From assembly GCF_016804325.1 (NCBI RefSeq), contig NZ_CP043627.1, forward strand, positions 3,175,001-3,239,000: DNA of 64,000 nucleotides. The letters run 5' to 3'. Position 1 is the first letter of the stretch; each line of letters opens with the position of its first letter. Below the pieces are notes generated by a model. It was not told the DNA's origin. It did not search any database and was given only the letters and a program-made list of their open reading frames with translations. This document shows positions 15,953-24,872 of this stretch, one piece after another. The translations under genes were made by a program, and so were the position numbers. Source of the stretch: Methylobacterium aquaticum. Lineage in GTDB: Bacteria; Pseudomonadota; Alphaproteobacteria; Rhizobiales; Beijerinckiaceae.

Positions 15953-16672
15953 TCACGGCCGCACGCACTGGCTCAATCCCCCGATCCCGCTCGTCCGCCC
16001 CTGGATCCGCCCGGCGAGCGCCCGCAGGGCCCGGGTCGGCCGGCGCGGGTTGCGGAGGATCGGGTTCGGCAGGGCCGCGACCAGCAGGGCCGCCTCGCCT
16101 TTCGTGAGGTCGCGGGCCGATTTGCCGAACCAGTGCCGGGCGGCGGCCTCCGCGCCGAAGATCCCCTCGCCCCACTCGGCGACGTTGAGGTAGATCTCCA
16201 TCGTCCGGCGCTTGCCCCAGACCAGGTCGACCATCAGGGCGAGCGGGATCTCGAGCGCCTTGCGCAGGTAGGAGCGGCCCGGCCACAGGAAGACGTTCTT
16301 CACCGTCTGCATCGTCACGGTCGAGGCGCCGCGGCTCGGGCCGTCCTCGTCGTCGACGACGCTCCACAGGGCGTCCCAATCCACGCCGTCATGCAGGCAG
16401 AAGCGCTGGTCCTCGGACGCCACCACCCCCTGGACCAGGGCCGGGGCGATCGCCTCCAGCGGCACCACCTCCCGGCTCACCGCCTGGAGCGTGGCCCAGC
16501 GGCCGAGCATCAGGGTTGAGGGCGGGGTCAGCGCGCGATAGACGAGCCCCAGGACCAGGACGAGGGCAACCGCCACGACCGGCACCAGGAGCACGGCGCG
16601 CAACAGCCGCCGCCCCGGGGCCCGGGCCGGTGGTGCCCCCGCCGGGACCAAGCCCCGCAGCGGCTGCGGCAC
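15953..16672 (-). CDS. mtgA: Monofunctional biosynthetic peptidoglycan transglycosylase
   Basis: A 239-residue inner-membrane enzyme that polymerises lipid II into glycan strands. A Pro/Ala-rich cytoplasmic N-terminus is followed by one membrane anchor at residues 24-46. The GT51 motifs are all present: VVASEDQRF with catalytic Glu 88, RGASTVTMQTVKN, KALEIPLALMVDLVWGKRRTMEIYLN and EWGEGIFGAEAAARHWF. There is no transpeptidase domain, matching MtgA length. GTG 16672 is used, with GGGAAGG five bases upstream. Confidence 0.92.
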   Translation of the reverse strand: MPQPLRGLVPAGAPPARAPGRRLLRAVLLVPVVAVALVLVLGLVYRALTPPSTLMLGRWATLQAVSREVVPLEAIAPALVQGVVASEDQRFCLHDGVDWDALWSVVDDEDGPSRGASTVTMQTVKNVFLWPGRSYLRKALEIPLALMVDLVWGKRRTMEIYLNVAEWGEGIFGAEAAARHWFGKSARDLTKGEAALLVAALPNPILRNPRRPTRALRALAGRIQGRTSGIGGLSQCVRP

Positions 16673-16805
16673 GCCTTCCCGGCTGTCCGCCGTGACCCGC
16701 GGCTCCTGAATCCGACCCTCCTCTCGGCGTGCCCGTCTGCGAGGCTACCATGACGTCAACGCGGGCCCCGCAGGATACGACGCCGGGCCGTCCCAGGAAA
16801 ATACG

Positions 16806-17747
16806 ATGGCCGGCACCACAGGATATCCGCAGGCAGGCGATTTCACGGCGCGGCTCTCGGCCGTGGCGAAGAGCGTCGAAGGCTTCCTCGCCGAGCGGCT
16901 CGGCGACACCGTGCAGGACGGCGAGATCGCCCGGCCGAGCCGGCTAATGGAGGCGATGCGCCACGCCGTGCTCAACGGCGGCAAGCGCCTGCGCCCGTTC
17001 CTCGCCATCGAGACCGCCCGGATGCTCGGCGGCCCGTTCGAGGGGGCGATGGCCGCCGGCGCCGGCGTCGAGCTGGTCCATTGCTACTCGCTCGTCCACG
17101 ACGACCTGCCGGCGATGGACGACGACGACCTGCGCCGCGGCCAGCCGACCGTCCACAAGAAATACGACGAGGCGACCGCGATCCTGGTCGGCGACGCCCT
17201 CCAGACCCTCGCCTTCGAGATCGTCGCCGATCCGGCCTGGCAGGCCGACCCGCTGATCCGCTCGGAACTGGTGCTGGGCCTCGCCCGGGCCTCCGGCCTC
17301 GGCGGCATGGTCGGCGGCCAGCTCCTCGACCTCGGGGCGGAGGGGCGCTTCGGCCCGGCCAACCTCGACGTCGACGCCACGCTCCAGCTCCAGGCGATGA
17401 AGACCGGCGCCATCCTTGCCTTCTCGGTCGATGCCGGGGCGCTGGTCGGCGGCGCCTCGCCCGAGGAGCGCCGCGCGCTGCTCGCCTATGGCCGCGCGCT
17501 CGGCCAGGCCTTCCAGGTCGCCGACGACATCCTCGACCGCGAGGCCTCCTCGGAGGCGATGGGCAAGCGCACCGGCAAGGACAAGGATGCCGGCAAGGCC
17601 ACCCTCGTCGACCGCCTCGGCCTCGACGGGGCGCGGGCCGAGTGCGAGCGCCTGGTGGGCGAGTGCGAGACCGCGCTGAAGCCCTGGGGCGAGGCCGCCG
17701 CGACGCTCTGCGAGGCCGCCCGCTTCACCGTCGCCCGCAAGTCGTAA
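16806..17747 (+). CDS. ispA: Polyprenyl synthetase (farnesyl/geranylgeranyl diphosphate synthase)
   Basis: A 313-residue cytoplasmic trans-prenyltransferase that condenses IPP with allylic diphosphates. The first aspartate-rich motif is [10 protein letters not shown] at residues 99-108 and the second is VADDILD near residue 236; GGKRLRPFL (about 58-66) and [11 protein letters not shown] are further family blocks. Residues CYSL just upstream of the first motif suggest a short-chain (C15) product, but chain length is not certain. ATG 16806 follows AGGAAAA. It is followed 64 bases later by leuB on the same strand. Confidence 0.88.
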   Translation: MAGTTGYPQAGDFTARLSAVAKSVEGFLAERLGDTVQDGEIARPSRLMEAMRHAVLNGGKRLRPFLAIETARMLGGPFEGAMAAGAGVELVHCYSLVHDDLPAMDDDDLRRGQPTVHKKYDEATAILVGDALQTLAFEIVADPAWQADPLIRSELVLGLARASGLGGMVGGQLLDLGAEGRFGPANLDVDATLQLQAMKTGAILAFSVDAGALVGGASPEERRALLAYGRALGQAFQVADDILDREASSEAMGKRTGKDKDAGKATLVDRLGLDGARAECERLVGECETALKPWGEAAATLCEAARFTVARKS

Positions 17748-17811
17748 AACCCCGAATTCCCGGCGGAGGGGCGGTCCCTCCGCCTCTTCTCTCTTTTTTG
17801 AAGGTCACGCC

Positions 17812-18918
17812 ATGGCCACGCACAAGATCCTGCTCCTGCCCGGCGACGGCATCGGCCCCGAGGTGGCGGCCGAAGTCTCCAAGGTCCTGGCCTGGTTCAC
17901 CAAGGCCGGCATCGCGCAGTTCGAGACCGAGGCCGACCTCGTCGGCGGCGCCGCCATCGACGCCCACGGCGTGCCGCTGTCGGAAGCCGCGATGGACCGG
18001 GCCAAGGCCGCCGACGCGGTTTTGTTCGGCGCCGTCGGCGGATCGAAATGGGCCGGCGTGTCCTATGACAAGCGCCCCGAGGCGGGCCTGCTGCGCCTGC
18101 GCAAGGATCTCGGCCTGTTCGCCAACCTGCGCCCGGCGATCTGCTACCCGGCGCTCGCCGAGGCCTCGTCGCTCAAGCGCGAGCTGGTCGAGGGCCTCGA
18201 CATCGTCATCGTGCGCGAACTGACCGGCGGCGTCTATTTCGGCGAGCCGAAGGAGGTCGTGACCTTCGAGGACGGCCAGAAGCGCGCGATCGACACGCAG
18301 ATCTACACCACCGGCGAGATCGAGCGTATCGCCGCCGTCGCCTTCGATCTCGCCCGCAAGCGCCGCAACAAGGTCGCCTCGGCCGAGAAGCACAACGTGA
18401 TGAAGACCGGCGTGCTCTGGAAGGAGACCGTCACCAAGCTCCACGCCGAGCAGTATTCCGATGTCGCCCTGGAGCACGTGCTGGCCGACAACTGCGCCAT
18501 GCAGCTGGTGCGCAACCCCAAGCAGTACGACGTGCTCGTCACCGACAACCTGTTCGGCGACATCCTGTCGGACGTGGCCGCGATGCTGACCGGCTCGCTC
18601 GGGATGCTGCCCTCGGCCTCGCTCGGCGCGATCGAGAACGGCACGCGGCGCGCCCTCTACGAGCCGGTCCACGGCTCGGCCCCCGACATCGCCGGCCAGA
18701 ACCTCGCCAACCCGATCGCCATGATCGGCTCGCTGGCGATGGCGCTCCGCTACTCCTTCGGCCTCCTGGAGGCCGCCGACCACCTCGAGACCGCCATCAC
18801 GCGCACGCTGGCCAGCGGCACCCGCACCCGCGACATCGCCGGTCCGGGCACCAACGCGGTCGGCACCACCGAGATGGGCGACGCCATCGTGCGCGAGTTG
18901 CAGGCGCAAGGAGGCTGA
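17812..18918 (+). CDS. leuB: 3-isopropylmalate dehydrogenase
   Basis: A 368-residue NAD-dependent enzyme that oxidatively decarboxylates 3-isopropylmalate, the third step of leucine synthesis. Family blocks: [11 protein letters not shown] at the N-terminus, the arginine-bearing [32 protein letters not shown], the Lys/Asp active-site region ([33 protein letters not shown]) and the NAD-contacting [13 protein letters not shown]. The length is standard. GAAGG lies eight bases before ATG 17812. leuA and leuCD are not in the window. Confidence 0.96.
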   Translation: MATHKILLLPGDGIGPEVAAEVSKVLAWFTKAGIAQFETEADLVGGAAIDAHGVPLSEAAMDRAKAADAVLFGAVGGSKWAGVSYDKRPEAGLLRLRKDLGLFANLRPAICYPALAEASSLKRELVEGLDIVIVRELTGGVYFGEPKEVVTFEDGQKRAIDTQIYTTGEIERIAAVAFDLARKRRNKVASAEKHNVMKTGVLWKETVTKLHAEQYSDVALEHVLADNCAMQLVRNPKQYDVLVTDNLFGDILSDVAAMLTGSLGMLPSASLGAIENGTRRALYEPVHGSAPDIAGQNLANPIAMIGSLAMALRYSFGLLEAADHLETAITRTLASGTRTRDIAGPGTNAVGTTEMGDAIVRELQAQGG

Positions 18919-18957
18919 GGGCCGGGCGACGCCTTTCCATCGCTCGTCCCACCCACA

Positions 18958-19076
18958 CCTCATCCTGAGGTGTCAGTCCATCGACGATGGACTGACCTCG
19001 AAGGAGGGCTCCAGAGATCTTAGCGTTTTCTGGAGCCCTCCTTCGAGGCTCACTCCGTTCGCACCTCAGGATGAGG
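18958..19076. repeat. ~120-bp palindromic repeat, copy 2 of 5
   Basis: Same unit as at 5973: CCTCATCCTGAGGTGTCAG at the left, CACCTCAGGATGAGG at the right, with CTCGAAGGAGGGCTCCAG and CTGGAGCCCTCCTTCGAGG pairing inside. It fills the gap between leuB and the LOG-family gene and could act as a terminator after leuB. Confidence 0.85.
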
Positions 19077-19142
19077 TTTTGGAGTAGGAAGACCGGCACG
19101 ATCGACCGAACAGTTCCGGATTGATCGACAGGGAGAACCACC

Positions 19143-19721
19143 ATGCGCCTGTGCGTGTTCTGCGGCTCCAGCGACGGGGCCCGCCCGCTCTACCGCGAGG
19201 CGGCGACCGCGCTCGGGCGCCACTTTGCCGAGAGCGGGATCGAGCTGGTCTATGGCGGCGGCAAGGTCGGGCTGATGGGCGCGGTCGCCGACGGCGCGCT
19301 GGCGGCCGGCGGGCGCGTGACCGGCATCATGCCCAAGGCGCTGGTCGAGAAGGAGACCGCGCATCTCGGCCTGACCGATCTGCGCGTCGTCGCCTCGATG
19401 CACGAGCGCAAGGCCCTGATGGCCGAGCTCGCCGACGGCTTCGTGGCGCTTCCCGGGGGCCTCGGCACCTTCGAGGAGATGTTCGAGATCTGGACCTGGG
19501 CCCAGCTCGGCTATCACAGGAAGCCGCTCGCGGTGTTCAATGCCGGCGGCTTCTTCGACGGGCTGCTCGGCTTCCTCGATTCCGTGGTGGCGGAAGGCTT
19601 CGTGCGCGAGCCGCACCGGGCGATGCTGATCGTCGGTACCGAGCCCGCCGACCTCGTGGCGCGCATCCGGGCCTACGAGCCGCCGCGGGTGATCAAGTGG
19701 GTGAAGACGGAAGAGCTTTAG
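19143..19721 (+). CDS. LOG family (TIGR00730) protein, cytokinin riboside 5'-monophosphate phosphoribohydrolase type
   Basis: A 192-residue Rossmann-fold protein. The family signatures are [11 protein letters not shown] near the N-terminus, the nucleotide loop [11 protein letters not shown] at about residues 38-48, the central R in SMHERKALM and the hallmark [15 protein letters not shown] enzymes cleave nucleoside 5'-monophosphates to base and ribose 5-phosphate; in plant-associated bacteria this can release active cytokinin, which would suit a leaf-dwelling methylotroph, though that is inference. GGGAG precedes ATG 19143. Confidence 0.9.
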   Translation: MRLCVFCGSSDGARPLYREAATALGRHFAESGIELVYGGGKVGLMGAVADGALAAGGRVTGIMPKALVEKETAHLGLTDLRVVASMHERKALMAELADGFVALPGGLGTFEEMFEIWTWAQLGYHRKPLAVFNAGGFFDGLLGFLDSVVAEGFVREPHRAMLIVGTEPADLVARIRAYEPPRVIKWVKTEEL

Positions 19722-19780
19722 CGGCCCTCTTACTTCGGGTGACGCAGGTCTGTCCGGGAAAAGACGAGCGCAGGGTTCTC

Positions 19781-19944
19781 CCTCCCCCTCTGCGGGGGAG
19801 GGTGCCCGGCGGAGCCGGGCGGGAGAGGGGCGGCGCGACGCTTCAAAGCTTGGCGCCCTTCAGAACGGTTCGGTCTTATCCGGAAGCGTCGTCCCCTCTC
19901 CCGGCCTGCTCCGCAGGCCACCCTCCCCCGCAGAGGGGGGAGGG
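19781..19944. repeat. CCTCCCCCTCTGCGGGGGAGGG-type palindromic repeat (family copy)
   Basis: The left end CCCCCTCTGCGGGGGAGGGT is a self-complementary hairpin, followed by GCCCGGCGGAGCCGGGC, GGGAGAGGGG, and at the right end the complementary CCCTCTCCCGG, GCCTGCTCCGCAGGC and CCCTCCCCCGCAGAGGG. The whole 164-base unit folds back on itself. A close relative lies at 34101-34266. It occupies the gap between the LOG-family gene and the convergent solute-binding-protein gene. Confidence 0.75.
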
Positions 19945-20036
19945 AGAAACCCGCGCTCTTCTCGTCTCGAACGTGTCGCCGGCCGATCCGACGTCGGTCC
20001 GAAGGTGCGAACGCGGATCCTGGGTATCGAGCCCGC

Positions 20037-20801
20037 CTATTCCGCCGCCTTCGCCAGCGCCTTGCCGTAGGCGCCGCTCTTCAGCGTCCGTCCCAGCCAC
20101 TCGTCGACGGCGGATTTCAGCGCCGGGTCGCGGGTCATCCAGTAGGCCTTGTCGGCCTTGTCGAAGGTGCCCGGCACCGCGGCGGGGCAGAGCACGCCGG
20201 CATTGCGGCGCGACTGGTAATCGACCTCGGCCCCGTCGGTGACCATCAGGTCGGCCCGGCCCTCGGCCACCTCCTTGAAGATGGCGCGGTTGTCGGGAAA
20301 CACCCGCACCGAGGCGTGCGGGAAGTTGGCGTCGGCGAAGCGCTGGTTGGTGCCGCCGGGATTGACCACGACCCGGACCTCCGGCTTGTCGATGTCCTTG
20401 ACCGAGACGTAGCGGTCCTTGTCGGCGCAGCGCACGATCGGGCGCTTGCCGTCGGTCAGGACCGGAATCGAGAAATCCGCCACCGAGGCCCGGTCGGGGG
20501 TGACGCTGACGCCACCCATGGCGATGTCGTAGCGGTCGGCGAGGAGATCGTCCTTCAGGGTCTTCCAGGTCGTCGGCACGATCTCGACCTTGACGCCGAG
20601 GGCCCGGGCGAGCTCGCCCGCCATGGTCACGTCGGCGCCCTTGATGCTGCCGTCGGGCAGGCGGAGGGAATAGGGCGCGTAATCGCCGGTCAACCCGACC
20701 CGCAGCGTGCCGTCCTGCTTGATCGCGGACAGCGACCGCGCCTCGGCCGGCACGCCCGCGAGCGCGGCCAGAACTCCCACAACCCCCACGATCCTGCGCA
20801 T
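20037..20801 (-). CDS. Transporter substrate-binding protein, SBP family 3 (amino-acid type)
   Basis: A 254-residue periplasmic binding protein with a Sec signal peptide (IVGVVGVLAALAGVPAEA, cut before RSLSA). The mature start IKQDGTLRVGLTGDYAPYSL is diagnostic of family 3, as are IVPTTWKTLKDDLLADRYDIAMGGVSVTP and the hinge-region GGTNQRFADANF. Some family 3 members of this form are cyclohexadienyl dehydratases, so an enzymatic role is possible. No permease or ATPase is adjacent. ATG 20801 is chosen; a GTG at 20834 would add 11 polar residues before the signal peptide. Confidence 0.8.
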   Translation of the reverse strand: MRRIVGVVGVLAALAGVPAEARSLSAIKQDGTLRVGLTGDYAPYSLRLPDGSIKGADVTMAGELARALGVKVEIVPTTWKTLKDDLLADRYDIAMGGVSVTPDRASVADFSIPVLTDGKRPIVRCADKDRYVSVKDIDKPEVRVVVNPGGTNQRFADANFPHASVRVFPDNRAIFKEVAEGRADLMVTDGAEVDYQSRRNAGVLCPAAVPGTFDKADKAYWMTRDPALKSAVDEWLGRTLKSGAYGKALAKAAE

Positions 20802-20949
20802 CGTCACCGCCCTGACCTTCGCGTTGCCGTCCACCCCTCAGTCGTAGGGATATCGCATGGGTGCGGTAAAGCCCGGATGACGGTGCGATCACCGGCGAAC
20901 CGGCCCCGCGGCGATTGACTCGGCGACCCGCACCCGCTCTGACCCCGCC

Positions 20950-22052
20950 ATGGCCTCTCTCCCGGACTCCTTGCGCCGCGCCCTCGACCGCCAGCGGCCG
21001 CGCGTGACGCAGGCCGTCCGGATGACCGTGGCGAGCCTCACGACCTTCCTGCTCGCCGAGGCGCTCGGGCTGCCGCAGGGCTACTGGGCAGTCATCACCG
21101 CGCTCATCGTCACCCAGAGCAGCGTCGGCGGCTCGCTCAAGGCGGCGTTCGACCGCTTCCTCGGATCGGTCATCGGCGCCTGCTACGGCGGCGCGGTCGC
21201 CTTCGCGATCCCGCATCACGGCGGCGCCTCGACCTTCGCGGCGCTGTTCGTGGCGGTGGCGCCCCTCACCTTCGCGGCGGCGGTCTCGGCGGGGTTCCGG
21301 ATCGCGCCGATCACCGCCATCATCGTGCTGCTCTCCACCACCGGCTCGACGCTCGGCCCCTCGCCTTCGCCCTCGACCGGATCTTCGAGATCGGCCTCGG
21401 CTGCGTCGTGGGCCTCGCCGTCTCGCTCCTGGTGGCGCCGGCCCGGGCGGCGCGCGCGGTGACGGGCCAGGCCGCGCGCCTCGCGCGCCTGCTCGCCGAC
21501 CAGCTCGCGGCGCTGGCGCGCCTCGATGCCGTGGAGACGCCGGAGGCCAAGGCCCTGCCGCCGGCCGTGCGCCGGGCGCTGGCGCGCCTCGAGACCCTGG
21601 CCGGCGAGGCCGCCCGCGAGCGCCGCAGCCGGCTCTCCGCCGCCCCCGACCCGGACCCGCTGCTGCGCACCCTGATGCGACTGCGCCACGACCTCGTGCT
21701 CCTGCGCCGCGCCATCGCGGAGGCCGACGCGGAGGTGCTGCGGGTCCATCTCGCCGGGGCCTGGGGCGAGGCCGCCCGGGCCGCGGCGGGCCGCCTGCGC
21801 GATCTCGCCGATGCGCTCGCGGAAGGCCGCCGGCCCGCCGGCGACGACGTGGCCCTCGCGGCGGCGATCGCCGGCTACCGCGACGCCATCGACGGGATGC
21901 GCCGTCGCCAGGTGACGCGTACGCTTTCCACCGATGCCGTCGGCCGCATCTTCTGGCTCGCCTTCAGCCTGGAGCAACTGCGGCGCAACCTCGACGATCT
22001 CGCCGCGCGGGCGAAGGACTTTTCGGGGTTGGAAAGCCGCGGCGAGGGCTGA
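20950..22052 (+). pseudogene. FUSC family (aromatic acid exporter-like) membrane protein, frameshifted
   Basis: The first 135 residues hold four or five membrane segments (TVASLTTFLLAEALGLPQGY, WAVITALIVTQSSVGG, GACYGGAVAFAIPHHGG, FAALFVAVAPLTFAAAV and ITAIIVLLSTTG), the N-terminal half of a FUSC transporter. The frame breaks at the CCCC run 21357-21360. One added C gives LAFALDRIFEIGLGCVVGLA and runs on through a helical cytoplasmic region to TGA 22052, about 367 residues in all. The family exports aromatic acids and similar compounds. It has the same kind of break as seven other genes here, so the organism's gene is probably intact. Confidence 0.75.
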
Positions 22053-22122
22053 GCGACCGGTATCAGGGCCTGTTTTAATTGCGAATAATTGGCCGCAACG
22101 ACCTTTTCTATCCCTCTCGCGA

Positions 22123-22241
22123 CCTCATCCTGAGGTGCGACTGAAAGGAGCCTCGAAGGAGGGCTCCAGAAGTCTTCGCGATCCCTGAAACCCTCCTTCG
22201 AGGTCAGTCGATTTTCAATCGGCTGACACCTCAGGATGAGG
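22123..22241. repeat. ~120-bp palindromic repeat, copy 3 of 5
   Basis: CCTCATCCTGAGGTGCGA at the left and CACCTCAGGATGAGG at the right, with CTCGAAGGAGGGCTCCAG and CCCTCCTTCGAGG inside. It lies between the FUSC gene and the convergent LysE gene. Confidence 0.85.
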
Positions 22242-22255
22242 TCGTGTGTGGGAGT

Positions 22256-22385
22256 AATACCAACGGTCGTTGGAAACGACCTTTGGTTCCGTTCTCGATT
22301 TTTCGTCAAGCCTCTGGCTTGGCATCGAAAATTCGAGATGGCTCAATGGCTCGATGCGTCAGCATCTTGGGTCATTGGCATAAGT
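22256..22385. other. Atypical AT-richer intergenic segment, possible second repeat type
   Basis: Directly after repeat copy 3 comes a less GC-rich segment with internal pairs such as AACGGTCGTT beside GGAAACGACC, and AAGCCTCTGGCTT. No gene frame is credible. Its look (TAATACCAACGGTCGTTGG start) is like other Methylobacterium intergenic repeats as I recall them, but no second copy is visible in this window. Confidence 0.35.
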
Positions 22386-22408
22386 GCTTGAGCCGATCAA
22401 ACAGCCTC

Positions 22409-23032
22409 TCAGCCGGCGAGCGCATGCCGGACGGCGAGGGCGGCGCAGGCCACGAGCAGCACCGCCAGGACGAGGCGGGCGGGACGCCCGGTGCCGGCGA
22501 GCCGCGCCCGGCAGGCGGGCCGCGCGAGGACGAGGCCGACGAGGCCGAACCACGTCGCCGCCATGCAGAACACCGCGGCCCCCGCCACGGGCACCGCGGC
22601 CCGGTCCGGATGGGCCAGGAAGAAGCCGGCGAAGAAGGCGAGGCTCACCGGGTTGGTCACCGCCGCCCCGAGGCCGAGGGCGAAGGTGCCGGCGTCGCGC
22701 CCCGGTGCGAACCGGGCCGGATCGTCGGGGAGGCCGGCCCGGCCGCTCGCCAGCCGGTAGGCGGCACGCAGCATCAGGAGCGCGAACAGCGCCGTGCCGA
22801 GGCCGGTGACGAGCCGTCCTGCCGGCAGCAGCGAGGCGCCGAGCCCGGCAAAGGCCGCCGCCAGCCCGGCGCCGCAGGCGACCCCGAGGGCGGCGACGAG
22901 CGGGCCGCGCCCGGAGCCTGCGACGCCTGCCCGCAAAACCACCAGCAGGTTGGGACCGGGCGCGGCGAGGACCGGGGCATAGGCGGTGACGAGCGGCCCC
23001 AGCACCGCCGGCCACGCTTCGGCGTCGAACAT
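22409..23032 (-). CDS. LysE family translocator (amino-acid/metabolite exporter)
   Basis: A 207-residue inner-membrane protein with about six hydrophobic segments. The N-terminal VTAYAPVLAAPGPNLLVVLRAGVAGSG contains the LysE/RhtB signature around PGPN, and GAAVTNPVSLAFFAGFF (about residues 125-141) is the second family block with its NP motif. Members export amino acids or small metabolites; the substrate is unknown. ATG 23032 is used. The protein is unusually Ala-rich, including many GxxxA-like stretches. Confidence 0.85.
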   Translation of the reverse strand: MFDAEAWPAVLGPLVTAYAPVLAAPGPNLLVVLRAGVAGSGRGPLVAALGVACGAGLAAAFAGLGASLLPAGRLVTGLGTALFALLMLRAAYRLASGRAGLPDDPARFAPGRDAGTFALGLGAAVTNPVSLAFFAGFFLAHPDRAAVPVAGAAVFCMAATWFGLVGLVLARPACRARLAGTGRPARLVLAVLLVACAALAVRHALAG

Positions 23033-23229
23033 CCGGCATCCCCCCGGCGCTCCCTGCGCCGTCAGGGGTCCATAAAGATGCCAAAACCCGCGTGCGCGCG
23101 TCATGCGATTGGAGGAGGCGGGCTCTGCCGACGCACAGTTCCGCATCGGCGATCGCAAGTTTTCGTCCAGTCGACGAGTCGCCGGCTCGATGATGCGGCA
23201 GTCGACCGACAATCCGGCCGCCTGCGACG

Positions 23230-23268
23230 CACAAAAGGAAGCGGCGGCAGGGTCGCCCCTGCCGCCGC
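23230..23268 (-). terminator. Intrinsic terminator after the stress-protein gene
   Basis: Arms GCGGCGGCAGGG (23241-23252) and CCCTGCCGCCGC (23257-23268) pair around a 4-base loop; on the minus strand the hairpin is followed by TTCCTTTTG. It lies 23 bases after the stop of the leftward gene ending at 23292. Confidence 0.7.
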
Positions 23269-23291
23269 CTGGTCGATTCAGCGGGTCGCCG

Positions 23292-24104
23292 TTAGCGCCG
23301 CTCGGTGCCCATCGGCTGGCGGACCGGGGGCAGCTCGTCCTCAATGCCGAGATGGCGCTCGCGGGTGGTGCCGGGCAGGCCGGGATCGACGACGGTCTGG
23401 CTGGTCGGCGCGGCGCCGGCCGCGAAGGGCATGCCGCCGGTATTGAGGCCGGTGGTGGTGCTGCCGGCCGCACCCACCGCCGACGAGCCGCCGGCCACCG
23501 CCGCCGGGTTGGTCAGCGCGGGAGCGGTCTCGTCGTGGCGACCGGTCCAGCCCTCCTGGCGCCAGCCGCGGGTACGGTCGTCCATGTCGACCGAGCCGTG
23601 CTCCTTCAGGATGCCGTGGACGCGGTCGGCATGGGCGTCGTCGGCCCGGACGGTGACGAGCGTGCCGCCGCGGCGCACGCCCTCGGCGTAGGTATGGGCC
23701 TGCTCCTCGCTCAAGCCCGCCCCGGTGAGCGAACCGATCAGGCCGCCCGCCGCCGCGCCGACGCCGGCGCCGGCGACGGTGGCGACGAGCCAGCCCGCGG
23801 CGACCACCGGGCCGACGCCCGGGATGGCGAGGAGGCCGAGGCCGGTCAGCAGGCCGGCGCCGCCGCCGAGCACGGTGCCGATCGAGGCGCCGGCCCCGGC
23901 GCCGTTCGAGGCGTCATGCGCGGTCTCGCCGGTCGTCGTCGTGGTCGTGTCGCGCCGGCCGATATGGCTCGAATAGCGCTCGTCCTGGTTGTTGGCCACG
24001 ATGCTGATGTCGGAATGCGGCACGCCGGCCGCCTCCACCTTGCGCACGGCCGCGGAGGCCTCGTCGTAGCTGTCGAACAGGGCCGAGATGGTACGGGTCG
24101 CCAT
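23292..24104 (-). CDS. General stress protein-like membrane protein (YflT/17M-type N-terminus)
   Basis: A 270-residue protein. The N-terminus ISALFDSYDEASAAVRKVEAAGVPHSDISIV resembles the general-stress 17M/YflT domain, followed by a Thr-rich linker (RRDTTTTTTGE). The middle is a Gly/Ala-rich double hydrophobic hairpin (GLLTGLGLLAIPGVGPVVAAG and GAGVGAAAGGLIGSL) that probably spans or dips into the membrane. Then comes a small domain (GLSEEQAHTYAEGVRRGGTLVTVRA) and a disordered, Pro/Gly-rich C-terminal tail of about 90 residues. Members respond to osmotic or oxidative stress; the mechanism is unknown. It is followed by a clear terminator. Confidence 0.75.
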   Translation of the reverse strand: MATRTISALFDSYDEASAAVRKVEAAGVPHSDISIVANNQDERYSSHIGRRDTTTTTTGETAHDASNGAGAGASIGTVLGGGAGLLTGLGLLAIPGVGPVVAAGWLVATVAGAGVGAAAGGLIGSLTGAGLSEEQAHTYAEGVRRGGTLVTVRADDAHADRVHGILKEHGSVDMDDRTRGWRQEGWTGRHDETAPALTNPAAVAGGSSAVGAAGSTTTGLNTGGMPFAAGAAPTSQTVVDPGLPGTTRERHLGIEDELPPVRQPMGTERR

Positions 24105-24153
24105 GGGCGTCGTCCTTGTGGTCTGAGAAGGGGAATCCGGGGCGTCGAGGTGC

Positions 24154-24546
24154 TTAGCGCGCGGTCGAGACGTTGCCCTTGAAGTCGAGGCCGACCATCA
24201 CGGTGTTGCCGGACTGCATCGCCTGGCCGCGCCAGATGCCCTGGTCGTCCTTCTTCAGGTCCGTCACGTTCTTGAAGCCGGCCTGCTCCATGCGGCTGCG
24301 GGCCTGGCCCTCGGTGAAGCTGTTGGCGCCGGGCTCGAGCTTGACGTTGGTGGCGACCGTCCCGGTGCTGCCCGGGTTGTTCTTGTCCATCATGTCGGTG
24401 TTGGGCCGGGTCACCGCTTCCTGGCCCTGGGAGTGCGTGCTGGGCTTGGCGTCGCGGGCCGGGTCGCCCGTCACGGTGGTCTGGGCCTGGGCCGCGCCCG
24501 CGCCGAACATGCCGAGAGCCGCGAGGGTGATGAGGGTCTTGCGCAT
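24154..24546 (-). CDS. Hypothetical secreted protein with PepSY-like C-terminus
   Basis: A 130-residue protein with a signal peptide (MRKTLITLAALGMFGAGAAQA, cut before QTTV). A low-complexity Thr/Asn/Pro linker follows, then FTEGQARSRMEQAGFKNVTDLKKDDQGIWRG and a closing GNTVMVGLDFKGNVSTAR. The pattern EGQA...AGF.NV..L..D..G.W is that of PepSY-like periplasmic domains common in Methylobacterium. The role is unknown; it is probably periplasmic. It sits 49 bases upstream of the stress-protein gene on the same strand, so the two may be co-transcribed. Confidence 0.75.
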   Translation of the reverse strand: MRKTLITLAALGMFGAGAAQAQTTVTGDPARDAKPSTHSQGQEAVTRPNTDMMDKNNPGSTGTVATNVKLEPGANSFTEGQARSRMEQAGFKNVTDLKKDDQGIWRGQAMQSGNTVMVGLDFKGNVSTAR

Positions 24547-24872
24547 GATCTCCTCGAACCTTGTCTGACCGATCGATGCTGTCTCAATCGTTGCAGGGCG
24601 GCTTGGTTCCGCAGGAGGAACGTTGAACCTGGGGTCTTTCCCGGATTTCGGAATGTTTCTTATTCAGCTTGACCGTCGGAACCGAAATCTTTGTCTTTCG
24701 TTCGTGGTGCGGCGCACAAAAATAGAACACGAGACTTGTTCCCGTTCGGAACCGGAGCGGTTGTCGTCGGGCGCGGCCCCGAGGCGCCGACGGGTCAGGT
24801 CGGGGTTCGTTAACCCTTCCCTAACCATGGACCCGGCAGGAATTGCCGGGTCGACGGGAAGGTGGATCTTCG
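24547..24872. other. Divergent intergenic region before flhA
   Basis: About 325 bases between the leftward secreted-protein gene and rightward flhA. The middle (about 24640-24740) is visibly AT-richer than its surroundings, as expected for promoters, but no standard hexamer pair with good spacing stands out. Confidence 0.35.
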